From Annulohypoxylon bovei var. microspora (lineage: Eukaryota > Ascomycota > Sordariomycetes > Xylariales > Hypoxylaceae), in NCBI GenBank assembly GCA_022836615.1, contig MU405262.1, positions 186,001 to 250,000 on the forward strand: a stretch of 64,000 nucleotides of DNA. Reading direction: 5' to 3'. Positions 48,550 to 59,198 of the stretch are shown one piece after another. The position numbers and the translations under genes were made by a program. The notes beneath the pieces were generated by a model. The model made no database searches, was not told the origin of the DNA, and worked only from the letters and a program-made list of their open reading frames with translations. Position 1 is the first letter of the stretch. Each line of letters begins with the position of its first letter.

Positions 48550-49383
48550 GTTGGCTTGGCTTTCTTTCTTTTTGAAAGGGAGAGCGGGTCAGGACCGGTA
48601 TGTTCGAGACCGGGAAGGATTCGTCGTGTTTAGATTAAAGTGCTACTTTGGAGTGGTGTGCGAGGCGATGATTTGTGTCGTGTCGAGAAAAATGCAGGCT
48701 TCCGTGCCGCAGCTTTAAGTACGACTTTAGACCGTCCCGAAGTTGAAGTTCCAAAGGTCGTATACGCACAAAGGAAAAAGCGCCATCGTGCCACCAGGTA
48801 ACGTTGAGCGACAGAGTAGTAACACCAGAAGATAAAAAATTAAAAATAGAGTTGCTTTTTGTTCTTCTCCTTCCCGATTTCCTGGATTAAGAGATACGAA
48901 GCTTTTTCAGCTAACGCAAGGGCCCGGAAGGAGCCCGTCGTGCTTTGATAGGCACAGAAGTCTTGGAACGGCGTCCCGGCTAAATGCAGTCACGGCCTGA
49001 ATAAGTATATGTTGGTTGGAATTATCGATCGGGACGCATATAAACGGACAACAAATCGTCCTGTTCCCTCAATTACCATACGAGTCTCACATAGCCTTGC
49101 ATCGACGTGGCTGTCGTGTCTGCCTTCGCTATACTTTGATGATACGTTGCAGTCGTCCGCCCTCTTTAAACCCTCTAGTTTTACGTACGGATAGATCTGA
49201 ATTCACTGGATCTCAAGCTGAGGTACGCAAGACCTCTGATTGGATGAGAGTAGGGCGCTATTCCTTGGACTAAAAAGAAGCTTAAACCCTAGCCTAGTAT
49301 CACAGCGTCGCTCAGCTACACACAATCTAAACACGAACTAAAAAGGGGATGAAGAAATAGAAGAGACAGAAGAAAAAAATAGT
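48550..49383. other. Intergenic, no gene seen
   Basis: 834 bp containing the presumed promoter of the secreted-protein gene on the left. On the right it ends in the A-rich tract that serves as the Pol III terminator of tRNA-Tyr. Only short frames are present. Confidence 0.6.
49373..49379 (-). terminator. RNA polymerase III terminator of tRNA-Tyr
   Basis: Seven consecutive T residues on the minus strand, 4 nt after the tRNA 3' end, as expected for Pol III termination. Confidence 0.8.
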
Positions 49384-49490
49384 TCCCTCGGACCGGAATC
49401 GAACCGGTGACTTTTCGATTAACAATCGCGAGATCGTGAGATCGGATAACAATTACAGTCGAACGCCATAACCAACTAGACTACCAAGGG
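49384..49490 (-). tRNA. tRNA-Tyr (GTA anticodon) with 33-nt intron
   Basis: 107 nt on the minus strand fold into a 74-nt mature tRNA. The acceptor stem is CCCTTGG/CCGAGGG with discriminator A, so C1-G72 is present, an identity element of eukaryotic tRNA-Tyr. The anticodon stem is TTCGA/TCGAA with loop CTGTAA-A, giving anticodon GTA. The variable loop is AAGTC, and the T arm is ACCGG-TTCGATT-CCGGT. The intron (49,420-49,452) lies one base 3' of the anticodon, the canonical site, and tRNA-Tyr genes carry introns across fungi. I considered Asn because the 3' half reads GTTAATCGAA, but the 5' half fixes Tyr. It ends about 100 nt from the amidase stop codon, on the same strand. Confidence 0.93.
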
Positions 49491-49589
49491 CTTAGTTATG
49501 AAGAGGTGACTAGGTGGGTCTAAGGAAATATAGTGTCCGTGTGATTCATATTGTTGGTTATCCAAGCTTAGCAAACAACTATACGAATG

Positions 49590-51351
49590 CTAGATAGTGC
49601 CGTTCAAAACACTGTCAAGCAGTTCGGCATCTTTGAGCAGTTGCTTGTCCCCAAGCCTTGGACCGACTATCTGCAGAGCCACCGGTGCGCCCTTGAAAAG
49701 CTCCGGATCATCTAGTGTCTCAAACGTTAGCTGTCAAATCCCGACATCATATGTGAGGGGATCTTCGTACACATATCCTGATTCTTCTGATCTGCTGCGT
49801 GTCTGGGCTTGAAACCGGCGTCCGCCGGGTCGAGGACCGGGTCGGCGTGAGTAAAGGGTACGATGATGGCAGGATACTAGAACAAAAAAGGTCAGATTCT
49901 CGCTTATGCGACTCGCTGATTCGGAAAGTCCTTACATCGACCACGTTCCAAGCCACCGTATAGATGTCGCTGGTCCAATCGCCAGGCAATACGGCCGTGT
50001 GAGGACCGGCCGGCGCTAGGACGACATCACAGCCCACTCTCTGCCACTCGTCCAACATGTCCTTCTGGACCTGCCCTTTCTTCGTATTCCACATCCACGC
50101 CTCCTCCTGAGTCTTCGGAGGGATGTCCCAGAACCCGATCTTCATGACGCTCGGGACTACGGGCTCGCCCGACTTGGCAAATTCTTGCTTGGGGTATGAG
50201 AGCCCGTCTAGGGTGAACAGCTGCTCGGAGATATCGCGGATGCCGACGAAGTCGGGAGGGTTGAAGTCCCTGATCTCGAACCCGGCGGCTGCTAGCTTTG
50301 ACACGGCTTCTCGCATGGCCCGACGCACCGGCGGATGAGGCGTGAGCCCAGACGCGTGAATGACGCCGACGATAGGTTTCCGCGAAGCTGTGTCGAGCTC
50401 CATGATATTCGGTATGACAGCAGGGTCAAAGGACCAAGGCTTCGCGGCTCTGACTATGCGCGTGAAAAGGTCGAGATCGCGTACCGAATGTCCTAGAGGA
50501 CCCGTGACGGCTGGAATTCCCGTGTTGGACCCCGACCAGCCTGAGTACGAATACCCGATCATAGGAATGACTCCGAAGCTGGGCTTGTACCCGTAAACCC
50601 CGTTACAAGCCGCGGGAATTCGTACCGACCCACCAACGTCGGTGCCGACACCAAGAGCACTGCACCGGAAAGCCTGACTTGAGCCCTCGCCACCGCTACT
50701 CCCACCGCTAGTCAAACGAGAGTTCACGGGATTCTTGGAGCGTCCGAATATATTATTGTCGTTCTCTGCTACTAGCATCGTCTGGGGTACATTGGTCTTG
50801 GAAATAACCACCGCTCCTGCAGCTTGCACGAGTTCTGGCAGCGGCGACGTACGATCGGCCGGCTGGAAGACTCTGGACATATATCCGTTGGTTGAGTCGT
50901 ACCCCTTGAAGTGGAAGCACTCCTTGAAAGTCATCGGAACCCCATGTAGTGGGCCAACTACTTTGCCGGTGGTCTTGAAGATGTGGTCCAGTTCCTTAGC
51001 TCTCTCCAGTGCATCCGCGAACATGATCTCCGTTAGCATGTTGCATAGCTGGTGTCCTACCGCAGCACGTTTGCAAAATGCTGTCACAACCTCTAAGGCC
51101 GTGAATTTTCCCTCGGCAATGGCAGCGGCCAGCGAGGTCGCATCATACTTCTCGCTGGTAATCTCCAGTTCAGCTGAAGACAAGATCCCGCCTGAATTGG
51201 CAAAGGGCCGAAGGTCAACTGTGTCCTCCGGTGGGAAGTATTCTTTCTTCAACTTCCACTCTGTTGGAATTCTCGAGTCCCGCTCTGTCCTCTTCGCTGC
51301 TTGTAGTTCTTGCCAGGACTTCCTGGTTGCTGGAACGTTGCTGTCAACCAT
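49590..51351 (-). CDS. Amidase (amidase-signature, acetamidase-like)
   Basis: A three-exon gene of 547 residues: 51,351-49,936, 49,876-49,771 and 49,711-49,590, with two 59-nt introns. The second intron (donor GTACGAA, branch GCTAACG, acceptor CACTAG) joins DQKNQDMY to DDPELFKGAPVALQIVGPRL, exactly as in the family. The enzyme hydrolyses carboxamides to acid and ammonia. The Ser-cisSer-Lys triad is intact: Lys143 in HGVPMTFKE, Ser219 in TSGGSSGGE and Ser242 in TDVGGSVRIPA. There is no signal peptide, so it is probably cytosolic. It is divergent from an allantoate-type permease across 783 bp rich in GATA sites, which suggests joint nitrogen-controlled use of an amide. The exact substrate is not inferable. 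The first-exon frame runs past the donor, so unspliced models end in a wrong tail. Confidence 0.94.
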
Positions 51352-52134
51352 CTTCGAATACTAGTATATTCAATGTGTCCAGGATAGACATATTGTAGAA
51401 ATTATCAAGTATATAGTATGTTCAAATAGGTGTGGCCCCTCACGAAGGTCTACAACGTAGCCTCGAGGAATCATACCTACATCGCGTAAGTGTGGGGTAT
51501 GAGTCGGCGTTGATATCCGAAGGATTGGAGACGACTCGGACAAGAGGGGAGTTAACAAGGGATATAATGAACCTATTATCACTTATACAGCTGAGTACTA
51601 CCCTTACCAGATCCACTATTATATGCTAGATTATCTGATAATCTATACCAAGACATTCCAAGAAATCCTCCTCCAACTGGGTTTGCCTGCTTCTTATCGT
51701 CATGGTGATCGGGTACCGCCTATCTGATGAATTTCCTATTCGTAAATTGCCTTCGTGGAGATATTCAGACTTCTATAATTATTTAGATAGTATTAAAATC
51801 CCATAAGAGGTGTGCAATGTTGACCGGTAAGAGCATAGGTTCCCTCGGTGAGTCACAAGGTAGGTAACATATGTATGATGCTTCTCCGTGCGGAGTTGAT
51901 AATATTGATAGGTAAAGTGGCGACGTGACACTCGCACCTTGACGAATGGATATAGCAAGGATCTTATCATGATGCATGTGCATCATATATCAGGACTCCA
52001 ATGGAAAAGGTCAAAAAGATCTTACCCACGTGGTACTGGGATAGTGAGGAGTAGCATTTGAATGCTATTTATTATTCCCAAGCTTGGAAAGTTATCTCTT
52101 TCTTTTAGGATTTGCTCTCAACACGCCTGCGAAA
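51352..52134. promoter_or_regulatory. Divergent amidase/permease promoter with clustered GATA sites
   Basis: I read eleven HGATAR sites on either strand: 51,402 (TTATCA), 51,576 (TTATCA), 51,631 (TTATCT), 51,636 (TGATAA), 51,694 (TTATCG), 51,720 (CTATCT), 51,785 (AGATAG), 51,897 (TGATAA), 51,906 (TGATAG), 51,964 (TTATCA) and 52,092 (TTATCT). Two form an overlapping palindromic pair, and two are 9 bp apart. About 2-3 would be expected in this length at equal base composition, somewhat more in AT-rich DNA. HGATAR is the binding site of AreA/NIT2 nitrogen regulators and of other GATA factors. Confidence 0.6.
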
Positions 52135-53980
52135 ATGTCCGAGAAGATAGAGACCTCAATGGCTGACAGCCCAGTTGACACTGAGCCTGGAGATGTTTTA
52201 CCAAAACAGAATGCGTTCGAGCGTCTAATCCACCGGCGGAATGATCTCAACGAGTTGGGTAGGGATATGCTGCAAAAGTCGCTTCAATATGATAGGGCCC
52301 AGCTCGAAGCGGACGCTGTTAAAGTTCGATGGAAGCTGGATCTTCTGGTGCTTCCGATGGTATGACACCTAAAGTCAATGTCACCTATTTGGCAACACTC
52401 GTTCCTAACAGAAGGTATTTTGTGAAGATGATGACCACATACATGTTGTCGTTTCTCGATAAACAAACGTACGGTTCGCTCTATAATTCGCCTATGATGG
52501 ATTCGGATAATGATTGTTTCTAGATTGAACTACTCCAATGCGTACGGCTTGCAGCGCGACACAAAAATGACGGGCAATGATTATTCTTGGGTGGCTTCCG
52601 CATTATACTTTGGTTGGCTCTGTATGTGACACTTCTCGAAACCCCAAGAATGAAGCTAATTTCATCTATCAAGGCGGAGCTTGGCCGTGGAATATGTTGC
52701 TGCAGCGTATTGCCATTGGAAAACTGGTTGGCGGCATGTTGTTCGTTTGGGGCATCGTATGTATGCTGCAAGCTACGGTGTTCAATTTCAGTGGCTTCTT
52801 TGCCGTTCGCTTCTTTTTAGGCATGCTCGAGGCCTGCATCTCACCCGCATGGGTGCTCCTGACCTCGATGCTCTGGACGAGAAAGGAACAGACGATGCGT
52901 AGTTCTATTTGGCTGTGCACGAACGGTGTCTCGAATATCCTAGGGTCGCTTCTAGCTTATGCTTCGGGCGTAGCTGAAGGATTGTCCATAGCTCAATGGA
53001 AGCTGATCTTTCTGGTAAACCTCCCCTTCAAATTTATATAACAGAAACTGATCGAATATGTGTAGATCGTCGGGGCTCTTACCTTCCTATGGGGATTCGT
53101 TATCTTAACTTTCCTTCCCGATGGGCCGCACAATGCGAAGATGTTAACAGAGTACGAACGTATCGTTGCCGTCTGGCGCGTCTCCGAAAATCAGATAGGC
53201 CTAAAAGATTCGACAATCAGGCCCTACCAAATTAAAGAGGCCTTGTTGGATGGGAAGTGCTACTTGTTATGGACCACCTCAATAGCACTCGGGCTCCTCA
53301 ATGGCGCAGTGACCAACTTCATGTCAGCTATTATCAAGGGCTTCAATTTTGACGCACTTAGAGCGTCTCTGCTGCAGGCTCCCGGAGGAGGGTTCGAGAT
53401 CATCCTCTGCCTTGCGATAGGACGGCTTTCACAGCTTCCGAATATGGTGGGTATGAGTATCATGATCGGCTGTTTGCCTGGTATGGCTGGACTCATCGGT
53501 ATCCTCACTATTAATATCGAGCACCGGTATGCGCTTGTTGCCATGTGTTGGTTGCAAAATGCAATTGGGTCTCCTATTATCCTAAACTGGACATTGCCCG
53601 GTCTTAATATAGCTGGACATACTAAGAGAAGCACCGTCATGGGAATCTATTTCGTCTGTTTCGTTGTTGGGAAGTAAGTTCAGCCGCAGAAGCATAGAGA
53701 TAACATGATGACACCGGCTAACAGTAATAAACGCAGCATTATCGGACCGCATCTCTTCCTAGCTAGTGAAGCACCGAGATATCCAACAGCAATTAAGGGT
53801 CTGCTTGGTACTTATTGTGCAGCAGTCGTACTCCAAGGGCTATACACTCTCTGGTGCTGGCATGACAATCGAGAGCGCGACAAGTTAGGCCAACGTGCCG
53901 ACGCGGTAGAGGAAGAGCTGCTGGAGGGTTTCGAGGATTTAACCGACAAACAAAACAAGCATTTCCGATACAGACTCTAA
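52135..53980 (+). CDS. MFS permease, allantoate/Dal5-type (anion:cation symporter family)
   Basis: A six-exon gene of 518 residues: 52,135-52,359, 52,428-52,468, 52,524-52,621, 52,674-53,014, 53,066-53,673 and 53,737-53,980. All phases agree, and introns are 51-68 nt. Joined exons give the family hallmarks: VRWKLDLLVLPM followed by MTTYMLSFLDKQT and LNYSNAYGLQRD; YFGWLCGAWPWN; IGKLVGGMLFVWGI; RFFLGMLEACISPAW; and NGAVTNFMSAIIKGFNF. About 12 membrane helices are visible, with a hydrophilic N-terminus of about 60 residues and an acidic C-tail. Dal5-type carriers import allantoate, ureidosuccinate, small amidated or vitamin-like anions. Divergent pairing with an amidase suggests that the substrate is an amide or its precursor. 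The in-frame upstream extension uses a non-ATG codon and was rejected. Confidence 0.92.
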
Positions 53981-55149
53981 GCCTCTAGCCATAGTATGTT
54001 TATGTGGGAAGAATATTATAGAAGGATTTCGTAGCAGTAGCTGCCAAATATGAATGAGATCAATTCATTATTAAGTGTACCTAGGCAGGTGCATATAACG
54101 CGTGCTATGACTGACGCTTTCCGAAAAGCCTCATGATATCATTCATTAAAACAATCTGCTCAAACAGGAGGCAACTGCACCACTTGGCAACTACCTGGGC
54201 AGCTGGGCAACGCCTTTCACCTTGCTGAGGTAATCACGGCAGTATCCCCGCACCGCCCTAGAACCCCACTCCAAGCTACAAAACCCCAAATCCCAATCCA
54301 GAGAATTGTTTCTTGCTTTCAATTTTGTCAAACTTACCTTGAGAAATCAACGCGAGCTCAAAAATTCGCGTTGGTAGGGCGGGCGGCCTGCATTGCACAT
54401 CGCGGAGCTAGCCTGTCTTTCGGCGATGCCTCTGGCATTTCGATTCTTGCAATTTTTGCTGTCTTTTTCATGATCACATTTCGCATTTTCGTTGCGCTCA
54501 TCGCTGTTTGTGGTGATGTGAGGAAGATGTGCTATTCTCAATTCCGATATGATCCTATCTATTGATGCCATACCCATTCATGTCGTCCTAATGTATAGAT
54601 TTGCTAGGGCTCATCATACGTATTAGATCACTAGGTCTATGGGAAGTCTCTGCGTTATTTCATATTGATGTTAGTGCGTCCCACGATAGCTTCACCCATG
54701 GATAGACCCCACCAAGCTCGCGCCAACGGTAGGGCAGCTCACTGCGAGCCGTTCATTGGTCAATTGAATGGACAACTTAACTCCGAGCTCGAGGTCACCG
54801 ACAACTTTTCAACGCTAGAATCTCATCGGAATGCAACTACGTTGGACTACTTCATACAGATGACTAAGGCATCGATATCTGTGTTATCTAGACTGTCCTC
54901 TTGCACCATCATAATGGAACGGTATAAAAATTCCTAGATATTGGAAATTTTCGCATCAACTACATCGTGAATTGTAGTTTCGGTTTGTCAAGTGACATCC
55001 GACGAGCTCGGCTTTATACCCCACAAGCTACGAATAGCTCAAATTGGACTATCAAACAGGTTTTAACGAATATTCTTTTCTCTCTTCATTCCTTCCTCTA
55101 CTCTCATTCTCCCTTCATCATCTTCTCTCCAACTCAGACAACCGAGATT
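53981..55149. other. Intergenic, no gene seen
   Basis: 1.17 kb containing the 3' region of the permease and the promoter of the second MFS gene. The last 80 bases are pyrimidine-rich (TCTCTTCATTCCTTCC), a common fungal core-promoter/leader feature. A GTACCTAGGCAGG motif lies near 54,078. Short frames at 54,347-54,577 have no recognisable product. Confidence 0.55.
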
Positions 55150-56752
55150 ATGGACGACTCTTCTTTACCAAGTGCCACGGGCGTGGCTTCGGAAAAAGAC
55201 GGCCTCCTCAAACGTATCCTAGAAGAGCTCGGCCTCGTCTCCATGTACGCCTCCACGCGGGACGTCAAGCTGCTATGCCTTCAACGCTTTGTGCGGATGT
55301 TCGCCTACGGCATCTCGACGCTCATCCTGGTCCAGTACCTAGACGCCCTCGCGATCCCTAAGACGGAGATCGGCCTCTTCATGACTCTTACCTTGGTCGG
55401 AGATACGTGTCTCAGCTTCTTCCTGACGCTGTTCGCCGATGCGCTGGGCCGGAGGGCGATACTCGCGCTCGGCGCCGTCCTGATGAGCGCTAGCGGTGTC
55501 GTGTTCGCGATTTTCGGGACGTATTGGGTGCTTCTCATTGCTGCCGTGGTTGGTGTCATCAGCCCAAGGTACAAGACCGATATCTATCGTCATATGCTTA
55601 AATTTGATATACTTATTTGATACCTACATAGTGGCAACGAGATCGGTCCCTTCCGGGCCATCGAAGAAAGTATTGTGGCCCAGCTGACTGACCCCAAGAA
55701 ACGGAGTGATGTCTACGCTTGGTACAGTCTCCTGGGACTTGTAGGCACTGCCTGTGGCTGCATGGTTTGCGGGTGGTTTCTTCAACACCTGACTGAGACT
55801 CTCCAATGGGACCCCATTCGAGCATACCGCTCTATTTATGTTGGCTATGCCATCCTGGGCCTGGTGAAGCTTACTCTGACAATCCTCTTGAGCCACTCCG
55901 TGGAATCGGAGAAGAAGCAGCTACAGAGACGCCAGAGAGACGACGAGACAAGGCCACTTCTAGAAGGAAATACAGAGTCTAACTTACCCCCCAAGCGTGG
56001 AATACGTGCTTTACTCCCGGACGTCAGCAAGGAAAGCGTTCCTGTGGTTATCACACTATGTCTTCTCTTTGCTCTAGATTCGTTTGGATCTGGGCTTGCA
56101 CCATTGTAAGTGACGAACACATCAGACTTCATGTTATTATATGACTAAACATTGTTAGGTCTTGGATTACATATTACTTCAAATATCAGTTCAACATCGA
56201 TGAAGGAAAACTGGGTTCGATCTTCTTCGTCACACAGATATTAGCGGGGGCCTCTATGATCGTCGCCTCTTCTCTTGCTAAGAGGTTTGGCAACGTGAAT
56301 GTATGTCATTCCCTACATCTCCCTATCCTCACTTTTCTAGAATGCAATTAACACTTCATCAGACTATGGTGTTCACACATCTTCCCTCACAAGTCTTCCG
56401 CGCCCTCCTTGGCGTCCCAAGCGACTTGCACCTCGCCCTAGTGTTCCTGGTCTTAAACTCCAGTACACAATCTATGGACAGTGGGCCCCGCTCCGCATTC
56501 CTCGCCACCATAGTGCAGCCCGGAGAGCGAACGGCAGTCATGGGCACGGTCAACGTAGTCAAGACCACGGCTCAGAGCCTAGGACCGATCCTGACCGGCT
56601 TCCTCGTCGATAGGAACTTATTCTGGGTGTCCTTCGCCGCCTCTGGATGTCTGAAGATTGCATATGATATAGGCCTGCTCGCTTTTTTCAAGGAGAAGGA
56701 GAGGGAAAAGGAACGAGCTGAGAGGCTCAGGGCCCACGGAGATGAGGAGTGA
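55150..56752 (+). CDS. MFS transporter (MFS_1, drug:H+ antiporter-like)
   Basis: A four-exon gene of 474 residues: 55,150-55,568, 55,632-56,105, 56,159-56,300 and 56,363-56,752, with introns of 63, 53 and 62 nt in phases 2, 2 and 0. The protein has about 12 hydrophobic helices. It carries the MFS motif A region FADALGRR (about 96-102) after helix 2 and a long hydrophilic central loop (EKKQLQRRQRDDETRPLL). A second half-repeat starts near SVPVVITLCLLFALDSFG and ends with a charged KEKEREKERAERLR tail. The layout is closer to the Tet/DHA1-like MFS_1 group than to sugar or Dal5 carriers, and the cargo is unknown. It lies 1.2 kb downstream of the Dal5-type permease in the same direction. Read in unspliced frames it looks like several short unrelated proteins. 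Confidence 0.9.
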
Positions 56753-57099
56753 CGGCGGGGCAACGTGGAGGACTGAGTAAGTGAGGTAATGGCGTAGGAG
56801 CGTGTTGATGTAAGGCGCTTATTAAGTGAGGACCTTGCTGGACTAGTGACGCAAGGCGAATATCAGGGCAGGACCCCATATTCGCCAACATATTATATCC
56901 AACGTTTAGTTGCCTAGTTACTACTACTATTTCTCCCTCACTTGCTTACGTTAGACTAATTTGATAAAAATATATATATCAAAAATACCTTTTTCCTAGG
57001 AGTTATTATATGTCTTTGATAGCTAAATGACAAGGCTATTAAATATATGCTTGGCCTCGGCTCTTACTAGCTACAACTAACCACTCCATGTACCTGACC
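56753..57099. other. Short convergent intergenic region
   Basis: 347 bp between the ends of the MFS gene and glyoxalase I. It is AT-rich near 56,960-57,010 and no gene is seen. Confidence 0.7.
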
Positions 57100-58412
57100 T
57101 CAGAAGTTATCCGCCCCAGAAAAGCTCTCGTTCTGCACGACCTCGACCCAATAGCCATCAGGGTCAAGCAAGAACGCCACGTTCTTCATCCGGCCATCTG
57201 CAAGCCTCTTCTTCCAGTTGAGATCCAGTGTCTCGAACCTCGCGCACGCCGCATCGAGGTTATCGACCGAAATGCCTGTCCTCTATTAGCCTCCCCTTTT
57301 TTTCTTCTCTCCCCTTTGCCTAAAGTCCCACCGCAAGAAGGAGATTTAAACACTCACAGATATGCCCGAAACCCTGAGGCTCCGAGTTCCCGTCGTGGTA
57401 CTTAAACTCGGCGTCCTTCTCGGTCCCGTAGTTCCACGTCAGCTCCAGCAGGCCCTCGTAATCGGCCGTGAACCCGTCCTCGGGGACGCCCTTGGCGCCG
57501 GGGTACCCGAGGAAGTACAGGTTGAACTTGGCGGCGGGCTGCTCGACCGTGCGGAACAGGCTCATGCCCAGCGCGTCCTGGTACCACTTGAGGCTCTTCT
57601 CGGCGTCCTTGACGCGGATCATCGTGTGGTTCTGCCGCGCAAGCCCGCGTTAGCATATTATACAACCCCTACGTATCCTAAATCCGAGCGATAAAGTAAG
57701 GCGCGAGAAGAAGAAGAAGCAACCCACCATCCGATACGTCCCAACATCCGTCTCCTTGCCCGCCTCCTCGGGGTCCTCCGCGCCCTTGCTCCCCTTCCTC
57801 CTGCTGATGATCTCGACCCAGTAGCCGTCGGGGTCGAGCGCGAACGCGATATGCTTCATGCGGCCGTCGGACAATTTCTTCTGGAACCTGTACCCGGCGT
57901 CCTCGATGCGCTTGCACGCGGCCTGGATGTTGTCCACGGCGATGCACGTGTGCCCGAACCCGCGGTGCGGCTCCGCGTTGCCGCTGTTGACCTTGTAGTT
58001 CGGGTCGTCCTCGGTGCCGTAGTTGTGGGTCAGCTCGACCAGGCCTTGGCGGTCGAAGGTCGTGCTGCCGTGCGACAGCGCGCCCGGCCCGTCGTACCCC
58101 AGGAAGTACAGGTCGAACTTGGCCTCCGGGAACTGCAGGCGCTTGACCAGGCTCATGCCCAGGAATTCGTAGAACTTGACTATATACATACAATACCGGT
58201 GTCCATGTTTAGTTATACTGCGATAAGGAGCTTGAATACTATGTAGACGTGGTGAAGTGAGAGATCATACCGGATGCTTTAGGGTCTTTCACTCGAATCC
58301 TACGGCGAGGCACCAGGTTTAGCAATATTCTCCTATTTATAAGTATGGAGAGGCATAGGTCTTACATCGAATGGTTGAACTTATAGTTGTTTGTGTTGGT
58401 AGTCGTCGCCAT
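57100..58412 (-). CDS. glo1: Glyoxalase I (lactoylglutathione lyase), two-domain fungal type
   Basis: A five-exon gene of 325 residues: 58,412-58,366, 58,299-58,271, 58,179-57,728, 57,631-57,358 and 57,275-57,100, with introns of 66, 91, 96 and 82 nt. The enzyme isomerises the hemithioacetal of methylglyoxal and glutathione to S-lactoylglutathione in the cytosol. Two tandem glyoxalase domains are visible. The first runs from KFNHSMIRVKDPKASVKF through LVELTHNYGTEDDP, GFGHTCIAVDN and DPDGYWVEII. The second runs from NHTMIRVKDAEKSLKWYQ through LLELTWNYGTEKD, FGHICISVDN and DPDGYWVEVV. Length matches yeast Glo1 (about 326). The third intron falls exactly between the two domains. The first two exons are tiny (47 and 29 nt) and are missed if only long frames are read. 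The His/Glu metal-binding positions of the family appear present in each half. Confidence 0.95.
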
Positions 58413-59198
58413 GGTTGCGAATGTGCGCCAAGCGCCTATACGCTCGCAAAGTCAGATAACTACATGACCTAGACAACTCCACTTGTTGTTAAAAAAGAGA
58501 AATAGCCTACTAGTGAATTGCGCAGATGGACGGAATATTGCTGATCGATATGGTATCCTATAGAAAGCGCGGAGACACGACATACGAATTGATATGAATT
58601 GACTGGGCGTTCATTTCTCAAGTTCTAAGAGGGCGATGCGATAACTCGATATTAACTGGTGGCTTCCGGCGGCTTGGTAATGACGTTCACCGTAGCTACC
58701 CCGCCAAGCCCCGTACTTGCATTGGAGATAGAACCGAACGAGGAATCGGCCTAAGTACCTAAGTACCTTGAATAAAGCTTCAATATTCACCCCGCATAAA
58801 GTACATATATGCGAACTTCATAAATAGAAATACAGCTGATCTATTGCCTCGTCATAAGAAAGCCCTATATACCTGTACTCTGTATTCCTACCACGCAAAC
58901 CATCAAGCTTCTAGTGAACAGCTCGTGCTTCCTTTTTTTTCAGCCTAACCTACCACCCCAACCCTACTAGTGTACATCGATTGATAGACAAAGAAAAACG
59001 CTGAAAAATGACTATATAAGAACACTGGTTCGAAGAGTAACCTTATGTAGTAAAGTGCTACTTGTAGCACTATACACCCCGACGACAACGTTAGGAGACA
59101 CGTCGGGTAACTGAACGTAGAATCGTGAACCGTTACGCGCCGAAACGCGCAGCTTATCCGCCCCTTGAGGGTGGAATACCCGTGGATGAATGAGAAAA
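58413..59198. other. Intergenic, no gene seen
   Basis: 786 bp between two minus-strand genes: the promoter of glyoxalase I and the 3' region of the exchanger. It contains direct repeats of CTAAGTACCT near 58,750-58,770. Short frames overlapping the exchanger 3' end are not supported. Confidence 0.6.
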
